Below, in pieces: positions 13,456-20,214 of a DNA stretch of 20,214 nt. Origin of the DNA: Solimonas sp040391865 (GTDB lineage: Bacteria; Pseudomonadota; Gammaproteobacteria; Nevskiales; Nevskiaceae). The notes beneath the pieces were generated by a model that was not told the origin of the DNA, did not search any database, and saw nothing but the letters and a program-made list of their open reading frames with translations. The stretch covers positions 1 through 20,214 of the forward strand of contig JBEBWZ010000060.1 in assembly GCA_040391865.1 (NCBI GenBank), read 5' to 3'. The stretch's first letter is position 1. The number at the start of each line of letters is the position of its first letter. The position numbers were made by a program, and so were the translations under genes.

Positions 13456-15282
13456 CTAGGGCAGGCTGCCGGCGTAGACCGGCAGCAGCAGATAGCTCGG
13501 ATCGTCGCCACCGGTGGCGACGCTGTTGAATGCCGGCAGCATGGGCTTGATCTGCGTGGCGAGCAGGTTCCTGCGATCGAGCCGGATCGACGCCGGTGCA
13601 TGCGTGGGCACGTCGTAGCTGGTCAGGCGCAGTTGCAGGCGATGACCGGCCGGCAGTTCATACGCCGTGGGCCAGATCTCGATGTCGTAGCGATAGCGCT
13701 CGCCGGCGGTGATCGGCGTGGGATCGATATGCGTGTGATAGGGCACGCCCTCGCGGCTGCGCGCGGTGTCGAGTGCGCGATGCGAGGCGCGCAGGTAGCC
13801 GTTGCTGATGATGGTCTCGCTGCCGTTCTCGGCGACGTCCGCCAGCTTCACGATCCAGTCGGTATCGGTGGCGGTCGATGCGGCTACCAGGTGCAGGGCG
13901 CTCGGGCCCGCAAGCGTCAGCGTTTCGCTCAGCGGCTCGGTCCTGAAGGTGAGTCCCTGCGCTGCTTCCAGGCGTTGGTCGGTGGGCAGGTAGGGGCTGA
14001 TCGCGACCGTGCCGAAGAAATCGAAGCTCATGCTCAGGCCGGCGAGCGGGTTGGTGAAATAGCGCCGCTGCGCGGCAGTCGCCGGTACTGCGGCAGAGAG
14101 CCGGTCCTGATCGAGATACAGGCGTAACAGCTGCGTTGCAGGTGGCGGCCATTGCCCGGCTTCGAGATAGCGGTTGCCGCCTTGTGTGTAGACGCGGACC
14201 TTGCTGCGCTCCGGCGTCGGCGTGTCGAGCAGGTGCTTGGCGAGGAACTCGAAGATGATCGCGCCGAGATCGTCGACGCCGGGTGGATTGGTCAGCGGCG
14301 CCAGAGGTGCACCGCAGCCCTTGTGCGTGCACGGGTCCATGTACAGCCGCGTTTCCACGCCGGGCCGCTGGGCGAGGGCATGGAACATTTCGATGGTGCC
14401 GCGCGAGAAACCGTCGCGCCAGCCGCCGAGCATCAGCGTCGGCACCTGGATGCGGTCGGCGCCGTAGATCGGCGAACGCGCCTGGTACCAGGGATCGTCG
14501 TTGGGGCGCTCCAGATAATCGAACAGGATCGGCGTGCCGGTGAGCTGGGTGAGCTTGCCCATCACCGTCTGCTCCAGCAGCGGCGGACTGAGGTTGACGC
14601 CGACCAGTCCGGGGCCGCCTTGCACCGCGAGGTACTGCACGTCGAAGAACAGGTTGAGAATGCCGCCGTGGGCATAGGCATCGCGGTACAGGTCCGACAG
14701 CGCGACCTGCGGCGTGATGACGGCGAGATGCGGCGGCTGCAGGGCGGCGGTCAGCAACTGGGTGATGCCCAGATAGGAGCCGCCGCTCATGCCCACCTTG
14801 CCGCTGGAATAGGGCTGGGTGCCGAAATACTCGACCAGCGCATGGCCGTCGCGTGCCTCGCGTGGCGAGAAGTAGTTTTCGTTGAGATTGCCTTCGCTGC
14901 CGCCCGCGCCGCGGATATCGACCACCGCGGCAATGATGCCGCGCGTGGCGAACAGGGCCTGGTCCGGGCAACTGCAGAGCAGGACGCGGCCATAGGGCGT
15001 CATCGACAGCACCACCGGGAAGGTTCCCGGTGCCGGCGTCTCGCCGTCGAGCGATGGAAAGGTCACGGTGGCGCCGAGGCGTACGCCGTCGTCCATCGGG
15101 ATCGAGATTTCCTGTGCGACGGTCTTCGGATAAGTGGGTTCCGGCAGCATCGGTGGCGGATTGCCGGCGGGCGATGCCGCTGCCGTATCGGTTGTGGAAC
15201 TGCCGCAGGCGGCGAGCAGCATGCTCAGTGTGAGCACGCCGATAAGCCTTGCGGCAAGTGTTGCCCTGGCTGCGATGACCAT
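13456..15282 (-). CDS. CocE/NonD family (X-Pro dipeptidyl-peptidase type) hydrolase, lipoprotein
   Basis: 608 residues. The N-terminus has a lipoprotein signal with lipobox LLAAC (Cys26), so it is exported and lipid-anchored. The alpha/beta-hydrolase domain contains VVDIRGAGGSEG near 121-131 and the nucleophile elbow GMSGGSYLG with Ser166. The likely acid is Asp290 in GGWRDGF and the likely base His320 in DPCTHKGCG. The C-terminal half (about 350-608) is the jelly-roll domain typical of CocE/NonD esterases and S15 peptidases. Cys103, Cys105, Cys318 and Cys323 could form disulfides near the active site. The frame runs to 15513 upstream, but the ATG at 15282 starts the signal and has a purine-rich leader. 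Substrate unknown: ester, acyl amide or X-Pro peptide. Confidence 0.9.
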   Translation of the reverse strand: MVIAARATLAARLIGVLTLSMLLAACGSSTTDTAAASPAGNPPPMLPEPTYPKTVAQEISIPMDDGVRLGATVTFPSLDGETPAPGTFPVVLSMTPYGRVLLCSCPDQALFATRGIIAAVVDIRGAGGSEGNLNENYFSPREARDGHALVEYFGTQPYSSGKVGMSGGSYLGITQLLTAALQPPHLAVITPQVALSDLYRDAYAHGGILNLFFDVQYLAVQGGPGLVGVNLSPPLLEQTVMGKLTQLTGTPILFDYLERPNDDPWYQARSPIYGADRIQVPTLMLGGWRDGFSRGTIEMFHALAQRPGVETRLYMDPCTHKGCGAPLAPLTNPPGVDDLGAIIFEFLAKHLLDTPTPERSKVRVYTQGGNRYLEAGQWPPPATQLLRLYLDQDRLSAAVPATAAQRRYFTNPLAGLSMSFDFFGTVAISPYLPTDQRLEAAQGLTFRTEPLSETLTLAGPSALHLVAASTATDTDWIVKLADVAENGSETIISNGYLRASHRALDTARSREGVPYHTHIDPTPITAGERYRYDIEIWPTAYELPAGHRLQLRLTSYDVPTHAPASIRLDRRNLLATQIKPMLPAFNSVATGGDDPSYLLLPVYAGSLP

Positions 15283-15334
15283 TCCTGCTCCCCCGGTATT
15301 CTTCTTGTTGGAAACGGCTGGTCGGCAAAGCGTA

Positions 15335-15350
15335 CACCGATTTTTCGGTG
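15335..15350. other. Inverted repeat in the divergent intergenic region
   Basis: CACCGA and TCGGTG form a 6-bp perfect inverted repeat around TTTT, 53 bp before the hydrolase start and 184 bp before the oxidase start. It could be an operator shared by the two divergent units. No promoter boxes are assigned with confidence. Confidence 0.25.
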
Positions 15351-15533
15351 GCTTTTCGGCGCGACGACAGCAAGCCTTCGGTAGCGGGAGGCATGCGGTC
15401 CATGGAGTGCGCGCGAGCGCGGCTGCTACGATCGCGACAAGTCCCGGAACCGGGCTCAGCCGTTGGCGACGGGATGTGGGCGCCGCATCACGGCCTTGGG
15501 ATGGCGACAGCATTGGGGGGCGGACAGATCATC

Positions 15534-16964
15534 ATGAATGACCGTAGCGAAGCATTGGACCAGGCTGCATTTGCAACACGCCGGCGCGAACTGCTGAAAG
15601 GCGGGCTGGCCGTGGGCGCGACGCTGGCGCTGCCGGCTGCGCTGGGCGCCTGCAGCCGCCGCACAGCCCCTGCGGGCTATGGCCATGGCCACGTGGCAGG
15701 CGAATGGGCCAACTGGTCCGGCGGCCAGACCTCGCGACCTGCCGCGTATCTGCAACCGGCCTCCGAAGACGAGTTGGCGAAGCTGCTGCAGCGTGCGACG
15801 GGGCCGGTGCGGGTGACGGGCGCGGGGCACTCGTTCAGCCCGGTCTGCCAGACTGATGGCGCCTTGCTGACGCTGGATGGCATGAAGGGCTTGATCCGGC
15901 ACGATGCCGAAAAGCAGCAGGCGACGTTCTGGGCCGGCACCCGCGTGCATGAGGTGGGTGAGCCGCTGCAGGCCATCGGTCAGGGACTGCTGAACCAGGG
16001 CGATGTCGATCCGCAATCGTTGGGCGGCGCCATCGGTACCAGCACCCACGGCACCGGGCCGACGCTGGGCTCGTTCTCTGCCGCGGTACGCGGTCTGCGC
16101 CTAGTGACCGCGGAAGGCGAGGTGCTCGATTGCGATCCCGGGCACAACGCCGATCTGTTCCACGCCGCCTGTACCTCGGTCGGGGCGCTGGGCATCGTTA
16201 CCCAGATCACCTTTCAGAATCGGGCGGCCTACAAGCTGCGCGAGCGCATCTTCACCGCGCCGTTGAGAGAGGTCTACCAGAACCTGGAGCGGTGGCGCGA
16301 CGAGAACCGACACTTCGAATTCTGGGCGTTCTATGAAGCCGATCGGGCGCTGGTCAAGACCCTCAACGAAACCGAGGATGAGGTCACGCCGCCGGCAGGA
16401 TTCACGCTGCCGGAAGACGAAGCCCTATGGGCGGCCTGCGAGATCGCGCACGGTCTGCCGTCCAGCGATGGTTTCATGCAACGCCTGCTGATGCGTCTGG
16501 CCTCCGGCAGCGAGCGTGTGGGCCGCAGCTATCGCATCTTTCCCAGCGCCCGCAACACCCGCTTCAACGAAATGGAGTACGAGGTGCCGGCCGCGCGCGG
16601 CGCGGAGTGTGTGCAGGAAGTGCTGGCGACGGTGCGCAAATCCGGAATCAATGCACTGTTCCCGATCGAATATCGCTATGTCGCGGCCGACGATTGCTGG
16701 CTGTCGCCGTTCTATCGGCAGGACAGCTGCGCGATCTCGATCCACCAGTACCACAAGGTCGACTACCGACCGCTGTTCGCGCTGGTGGAACCGATCCTGC
16801 GCCGTTATGGCGGTCGTCCGCACTGGGGCAAGCTGCATACGCTCGCTGCCGCCGATTTCGCCGCGCTGTATCCGCGCTGGGAGGACTTCCGGAAACTGCG
16901 GCGTGAACTCGATCCCCGCGGGCGGCTGCTCAACCCGCATCTGCGTGCCGTGTTCGGCGCATGA
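15534..16964 (+). CDS. Tat-exported FAD-linked oxidase, D-arabinono-1,4-lactone oxidase family
   Basis: 476 residues. TRRRELLKGGLAVGATLALPAALGAC is a twin-arginine signal ending in a possible lipobox (Cys40), so the protein is probably folded with FAD before export. The FAD-binding PCMH domain spans about 60-235. His99 in VTGAGHSFSP is the residue that covalently binds FAD in aldonolactone and alditol oxidases, and GGAIGTSTHGTG is the second flavin-binding loop. The C-terminal ALO domain includes RPHWGKLHT and ends DPRGRLLNPHLRAVFG. The family oxidises sugar lactones or polyols using O2 or another acceptor. An in-frame ATG at 15501 is an alternative start. Ten bases separate it from the next gene, so they are cotranscribed. 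Confidence 0.88.
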   Translation: MNDRSEALDQAAFATRRRELLKGGLAVGATLALPAALGACSRRTAPAGYGHGHVAGEWANWSGGQTSRPAAYLQPASEDELAKLLQRATGPVRVTGAGHSFSPVCQTDGALLTLDGMKGLIRHDAEKQQATFWAGTRVHEVGEPLQAIGQGLLNQGDVDPQSLGGAIGTSTHGTGPTLGSFSAAVRGLRLVTAEGEVLDCDPGHNADLFHAACTSVGALGIVTQITFQNRAAYKLRERIFTAPLREVYQNLERWRDENRHFEFWAFYEADRALVKTLNETEDEVTPPAGFTLPEDEALWAACEIAHGLPSSDGFMQRLLMRLASGSERVGRSYRIFPSARNTRFNEMEYEVPAARGAECVQEVLATVRKSGINALFPIEYRYVAADDCWLSPFYRQDSCAISIHQYHKVDYRPLFALVEPILRRYGGRPHWGKLHTLAAADFAALYPRWEDFRKLRRELDPRGRLLNPHLRAVFGA

Positions 16965-16974
16965 GGAGGCGCAC

Positions 16975-18243
16975 ATGAAACGACGCACGGTGCTGGCGGG
17001 TCTGGCGGCGGGTGCGGCCGCAGCCTGGTGGGTACGGCCCGGCGCGGAGGGAGCGCCTTACGACGACTATTTCCGTACCCTCAATGACGAACTCAAGCGC
17101 AATGGTCCGATGCGGCCATGCATGGTGATCGATCTCGACCGGCTGGATCGCAACATCGCCGCCGTGAGCGCGTCGATCCGCGCGCCCAAGCATTTGCGCG
17201 TGGTCGCGAAGTCGCTGCCGTCGCTGCCGTTGCTGCACTACATCATGGAGCGAGCGTCGACGCAGCGGCTGATGGCGTTTCATCAGCCGTTTCTCAACGA
17301 GGAGGCGCGTGCCTTTCCGCACAGCGACATTCTGCTCGGCAAGCCGCTGCCGGTGCGCAGCGCCGAGATGTTCTATCGGCAGCTGCAAGGTGCTTTCGAT
17401 CCCGCGCGGCAATTGCAGTGGCTGCTCGACACACCGGAGCGGCTGCAGCAATACGCGGAACTGGCCGCAGCGCAGAATCTGAAGCTGCGGATCAACATCG
17501 AGATCGATGTCGGTCTGCATCGCGGTGGCGTCGCTGACGATGCGCAGTTGGCGCAGATGCTGGCGCTGGTCATCCGCCACCCGGAGCAGCTGGAGTTCTC
17601 CGGATTCATGGGCTATGACCCGCATGTCACCAAGTTGCCGGCGGTGGCCGGATCGCGAGACAGCCTCTTCGCCAAGGTGATGGCGACCTATCAGGCGCGG
17701 GTCGATCTGGTCCGTGCGCAGTTTCCGCAACTCTGGCATGAAGGTCTGACCCTGAATACCGCCGGCAGCCCGACCTATACGCTGCATGGCGCCGAGACGC
17801 TCAGCAACGATCTGGCGGTGGGCTCGGCACTGTTGCAGCCGACCGATTTCGATCTCGACACCCTGGCTGCGCATGTGCCGGCGGCATTCATCGCGACGCC
17901 GGTGCTGAAGGTGCAAAGCGGGGTGCGGATTCCAGAAATGGATGCGCTGTCATCGCTGCTGCGGCGGTGGGACCCGAACCAGCGTCAAGCCTACTTCATC
18001 TACGGTGGTCACTGGCTGGCGCGCTACGAAGCGCCCGCCGGGCTGCGTGCCAGCGGACTCTATGGCCGCAGCTCGAATCAGGAACTGGCCACCGCCTCGG
18101 CCGCTGCCGCGCTGCAGGTCGACGATCAGGTGTTCCTGCGCCCGACCCAGAGCGAAGCAGTGCTGCTGCAGTTTGGCGACTTGCTGGCCGTCCGTGGCGG
18201 CCGCCTCGTCGACCGCTGGCCGGTGCTGTCGCAGAGCGGCTGA
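16975..18243 (+). CDS. Exported PLP-dependent alanine-racemase/D-threonine-aldolase-fold protein
   Basis: 422 residues. MKRRTVLAGLAAGAAAAWW is a Tat-like signal. The fold-type III PLP domain shows MVIDLDRLDRNIAAV, the PLP lysine Lys79 in RVVAKSLP, EIDVGLHRGGV at 176-186 and the phosphate-binding NTAGSPTYTL near 261-270. The C-terminal domain has FLRPTQSEAVLLQFGDLLAVRGG at 387-409. In D-threonine aldolase and D-serine dehydratase this region holds the His-x-Cys/Asp metal ligands before PT. Here Phe-Leu-Arg occupies those places, so the metal site seems absent and the chemistry may differ. GGAGG lies five bases before the ATG. It is directly downstream of the Tat oxidase, suggesting a shared periplasmic pathway acting on D-amino or hydroxyamino compounds (inference). 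Confidence 0.85.
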   Translation: MKRRTVLAGLAAGAAAAWWVRPGAEGAPYDDYFRTLNDELKRNGPMRPCMVIDLDRLDRNIAAVSASIRAPKHLRVVAKSLPSLPLLHYIMERASTQRLMAFHQPFLNEEARAFPHSDILLGKPLPVRSAEMFYRQLQGAFDPARQLQWLLDTPERLQQYAELAAAQNLKLRINIEIDVGLHRGGVADDAQLAQMLALVIRHPEQLEFSGFMGYDPHVTKLPAVAGSRDSLFAKVMATYQARVDLVRAQFPQLWHEGLTLNTAGSPTYTLHGAETLSNDLAVGSALLQPTDFDLDTLAAHVPAAFIATPVLKVQSGVRIPEMDALSSLLRRWDPNQRQAYFIYGGHWLARYEAPAGLRASGLYGRSSNQELATASAAAALQVDDQVFLRPTQSEAVLLQFGDLLAVRGGRLVDRWPVLSQSG

Positions 18244-18282
18244 TCGGCGCTGCGATGCGTATCGGCGGACTGCGCACGCCGT

Positions 18283-18288
18283 TACAAT
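18283..18288 (+). promoter_or_regulatory. -10 box of the tRNA-Arg promoter
   Basis: TACAAT, close to the TATAAT consensus, lies 25 bp before the tRNA. It is followed by a GC-rich stretch typical of stringently controlled stable-RNA promoters. No convincing -35 box is seen at the right distance. Confidence 0.5.
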
Positions 18289-18312
18289 GGCACCCCTCGC
18301 GGCCTCGGCCAC

Positions 18313-18389
18313 GCGCCCGTAGCTCAGCTGGATAGAGCACCCGCCTTCTAAGCGGGCGGTCACAGGTTCGAATCCTGTCGGGCGCACCA
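18313..18389 (+). tRNA. tRNA-Arg (anticodon TCT)
   Basis: A 77-nt cloverleaf. The acceptor stem is GCGCCCG/CGGGCGC. The D-arm contains AGCTCAGCTGGATAGAGC. The anticodon stem is CCCGC/GCGGG around CTTCTAA (anticodon TCT, reading AGA and AGG). The T-arm ACAGG-TTCGAAT-CCTGT and discriminator A with encoded CCA complete it. It reads rare Arg codons in this GC-rich genome. It is intact and has its own -10 box. tRNA-Arg(TCT) genes are frequent integration sites, but the bases after it show no att repeat within the window. Confidence 0.97.
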
Positions 18390-18402
18390 AAATCACGACT
18401 TG

Positions 18403-18423
18403 CGATGATCGAGCAGATCATCG
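18403..18423. terminator. Hairpin between tRNA-Arg and the convergent lipoprotein gene
   Basis: CGATGATC (18403-18410) pairs perfectly with GATCATCG (18416-18423) around a five-base loop. It lies 13 bp after the tRNA and eight bases before the stop codon of the minus-strand gene. Without a T-tract it is a weak terminator at best, but its position between convergent units supports that role. Confidence 0.4.
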
Positions 18424-18430
18424 TGGCCAC

Positions 18431-18907
18431 TCAATCCGCCTTCTCCAACCGCGGTACCGTCAGCACGAGCGGGACGGATGGTTGCTCACAGGTGCAGGCC
18501 AGTTGCTTCCAGGCAGGTGCATCGAACGGACATTGGCAGAGATAGTCGGCCTCATGCCCGCATCCGACGACGTGGAATGCCTTGTAGTAGCGGTCGAAGC
18601 CTCTGGAGTAGTGCGCGTGGTGCTGTTCCTTCCACATGGCGAGTCTTGAGGGATCGGCCCGGACATCGGCTGGCGGATCAGGAATGGGGTTTTCGCGTCG
18701 TTTGACTTCGCTCCACCGGACACCATCGATCCTTGTCGCCGTGACCCGCTCGACGGGGCAGGTGAAGGATTTGGCCAGCATCTGGCGCGCGGCTTCCTCC
18801 TGACGGGCGCAGCCGGAGAGCAGCAGCACGGCCAGCATCGAAGCGGCGTAGCGAAGCCAATGAGGTGCCGGTGCCGGAGACATCGCTGTTGCCGTCATGT
18901 GCGTCAT
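18431..18907 (-). CDS. Cys-rich lipoprotein of unknown function
   Basis: 158 residues. A lipoprotein signal (YAASMLAVLLLSGC) has its lipidated Cys at 33. The mature part begins EEAARQMLAKSFTCPVERVTAT and continues through AFHVVGCGHEADYLCQCPFD to LACTCEQPS, giving six further Cys residues likely to form disulfides in the periplasm. The arrangement CP-V-T, then V-GCG, then Y-x-C recalls a recurring small lipoprotein pattern in several proteobacteria. I know no name or function for it. Starts at 18907, 18898 and 18883 are all possible, as no Shine-Dalgarno sequence decides. It seems monocistronic, 134 bp from the next gene. Confidence 0.72.
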   Translation of the reverse strand: MTHMTATAMSPAPAPHWLRYAASMLAVLLLSGCARQEEAARQMLAKSFTCPVERVTATRIDGVRWSEVKRRENPIPDPPADVRADPSRLAMWKEQHHAHYSRGFDRYYKAFHVVGCGHEADYLCQCPFDAPAWKQLACTCEQPSVPLVLTVPRLEKAD

Positions 18908-19041
18908 CTCGTATCACGGGTCATCGGTACGCTCTTGCGGTATCGGTGCGGGTGGTGTCTGACAGTCGCAGAAATCCTGATGCGATCCACGCCTTTTGTC
19001 GCGCTCCCGATCTGGGGTGGGCCATAACAGGCATCGATGAC

Positions 19042-19758
19042 CTACAGGCTGGACAGGATCTCTGCCCGCTTGGCCTGATACTCCTCCGCGGAGATCAGGT
19101 TGGCGTCGCGTAGCGACTGGAGGTGCCGCAGTCGTTGCTCGGCGTTGCCTGAGTCGGCGCCCGGACCGACAGTGGGGTGGCGCACGACATTGGCGCTGAC
19201 TCGCAGCCGGTCGGCCAGAAAATTTCTCAAATCCTCGTGGCTTTGTGATGTGATCTGGGCCGCTGCTTCCGAGGACCGACGCGGTCTGAACAGAAACAGG
19301 CCCACTCCCAGCGTCAGCACGGCGGCGAGGAAGATCAGCGCGTAATAGAGGCTGGTGGCGCCGATCGCAGGCAGGGTGATGTCACGAGGGCCGCCGTCGG
19401 CTTCAATGCAGAACATCTGACGCGACACCCCTTGCTGGCCCGGTTTGTAGGAGTACTCGCGCGATTCTATTTCGACTTTCCCATCGCACACATAAGGTGC
19501 GGCTTTCATCAGCAGTGACGGATGGAGGGCGCCGCCGATGGTTGCCACCATCAGCCCGGCAAAGGCGCACACCGGTATCGCCAGCAACCAGCCGTATCTG
19601 AGCCAGGTGCGAGGTCGCGGCACGAGTCGCGTCATGGTTCCCGCCGTGCCGTGCCGCCGCAGCGCGCGACGCACCAGAATGAAGGCAATGGGAACCAACA
19701 GCAGCGGTAACAGGTTGGCGGCGAAAACCGCCACCATGATCACGGTCGAAGCATCCAT
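19042..19758 (-). CDS. SHOCT-domain membrane protein
   Basis: 238 residues. Three hydrophobic helices are visible at about 6-28, 54-78 and 130-156. Between the second and third lies a loop of about 50 residues with two Cys (YVCDGKVEIESREYSYKPGQQGVSRQMFCIE), probably periplasmic and disulfide-bonded. The C-terminal end LRHLQSLRDANLISAEEYQAKRAEILSSL is a SHOCT domain, a short C-terminal helical pair thought to mediate oligomerisation. An excellent AAGGAGG lies five bases before the ATG. No enzymatic motif is present. The role is unknown, possibly an envelope-associated sensor or scaffold. Confidence 0.82.
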   Translation of the reverse strand: MDASTVIMVAVFAANLLPLLLVPIAFILVRRALRRHGTAGTMTRLVPRPRTWLRYGWLLAIPVCAFAGLMVATIGGALHPSLLMKAAPYVCDGKVEIESREYSYKPGQQGVSRQMFCIEADGGPRDITLPAIGATSLYYALIFLAAVLTLGVGLFLFRPRRSSEAAAQITSQSHEDLRNFLADRLRVSANVVRHPTVGPGADSGNAEQRLRHLQSLRDANLISAEEYQAKRAEILSSL

Positions 19759-20214
19759 GTCCCCTCCTTATCCTTCTGCAGCGCCGATCGAGCCGGCGCG
19801 ATGGTTGTGCCGCTAATCGTACGAAGGCTCGAGAACGGACGACGGGGCACCTGTCACAATCGCCAGGCAGAAGTACCCGGCGCTGCAGAAAATCCATCGC
19901 CGCGTGGCCTGCATCAGGCGCAGCCCTGATGCAGGAACCAGAGACTGCGCCGCTGCCCATCCACCTCAAGCGACCACGATCCGCGGAGGGCGCGGAGGAC
20001 CTGGCGATATCCGGGCCGTCGAGGTCGCGAGCCACAGCACGAGGAACGGCAGCAGCGCCGGACAAACCACGCGATCAACCGGCCGCAAGCGCAGGTGCTG
20101 GAGCCAGCGGCCGGCGCGGCCTTGCCGCGCGCAACAGGTGGTGACGCCGAACTGAGGACAGCCGCAACAGTGTGAGCACCACTGCTGGCGGGCCGGAAAA
20201 CGGCGCATTTCGGC
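19759..20214. other. 455-bp region with no convincing gene
   Basis: Several open frames overlap here on both strands, but none has a good Shine-Dalgarno sequence or recognisable protein. The best is a minus-strand frame of 80 residues (20208 to 19966). It starts near the window edge, is Cys-rich and has one hydrophobic stretch (VVCPALLPFLVLWLA). It could be a real small membrane protein or the remains of one. A perfect 11-bp palindrome lies at 19908-19935. Confidence 0.4.
19908..19935. repeat. Perfect 11-bp inverted repeat
   Basis: CCTGCATCAGG at 19908-19918 and CCTGATGCAGG at 19925-19935 flank a six-base loop. There is no T-tract. It could be a REP-like hairpin, a terminator without U-tract, or a regulator site; nothing next to it decides. 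Confidence 0.5.

Noticed and set aside
14152..15384. Plus-strand open frame opposite the CocE-type gene
   Set aside because: The opposite strand encodes a complete hydrolase with catalytic motifs. This frame has shadow composition and no start signal.
18313..18389. tRNA-Arg as the integration site of the phage block
   Set aside because: No repeat of its 3' end is found elsewhere in the window, and the junction at 5591-5601 resembles tRNA-Ser rather than this tRNA.

Overview
The window looks like a chromosomal segment of a high-GC gammaproteobacterium. Host genes are GC-rich, the tRNA carries an encoded CCA, and the gene types (Czc-type efflux, a tailed HU protein, Tat-exported oxidase, CocE/NonD lipoprotein) fit the Xanthomonadales/Lysobacterales. 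That placement is inference, because no rRNA or marker gene is present.

Left block (1-5590): a stem-loop terminator at 27-58, then a plus-strand run of six tightly packed phage genes. They encode two small coiled-coil or acidic proteins, a DUF5681-type protein, a small unknown, an 838-residue tail tape measure protein and an HK97 gp10-like protein. After 4952 the coding signal decays into small or broken frames. This ends in a visibly AT-rich strip (about 5440-5590), so the block reads as the right end of a prophage or a phage-derived remnant.

Junction (5591-5900): a roughly 107-bp module occurs twice as an imperfect direct repeat with a 193-bp period. Each copy has a tRNA-Ser-like 3' terminus, a 13-bp stem-loop, and a T-arm-like hairpin that reads correctly only on the minus strand. 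Three more perfect hairpins lie between the copies. I read it as tRNA-derived attachment-site debris, or a structured element, at the phage/host border.

Metal efflux block (minus strand, 11774 to 5906): a small His-rich membrane-anchored protein, then czcC (outer membrane), czcB (periplasmic adaptor lipoprotein) and czcA (RND pump). Together these form a tripartite Zn/Co/Cd-type exporter. The czcA stop abuts the tRNA-like junction, whose second stem-loop can act as the operon terminator. Upstream on the same strand is a WecG/TagA/CpsF glycosyltransferase.

Right block (12877-20214): a promoter, gene and terminator unit for a lysine/alanine-tailed HU-like protein comes first. It is followed by a minus-strand CocE/NonD-type lipoprotein hydrolase. 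Divergent from that is a two-gene unit of a Tat-type, FAD-linked aldonolactone-oxidase-like protein and a Tat-type, PLP-dependent alanine-racemase-fold protein that appears to lack the usual metal ligands. Then come tRNA-Arg(TCT), a Cys-rich lipoprotein, a SHOCT-domain membrane protein, and about 450 bp with no convincing gene.

The most interesting parts are the duplicated tRNA-like junction and the exported oxidase/PLP-enzyme pair.
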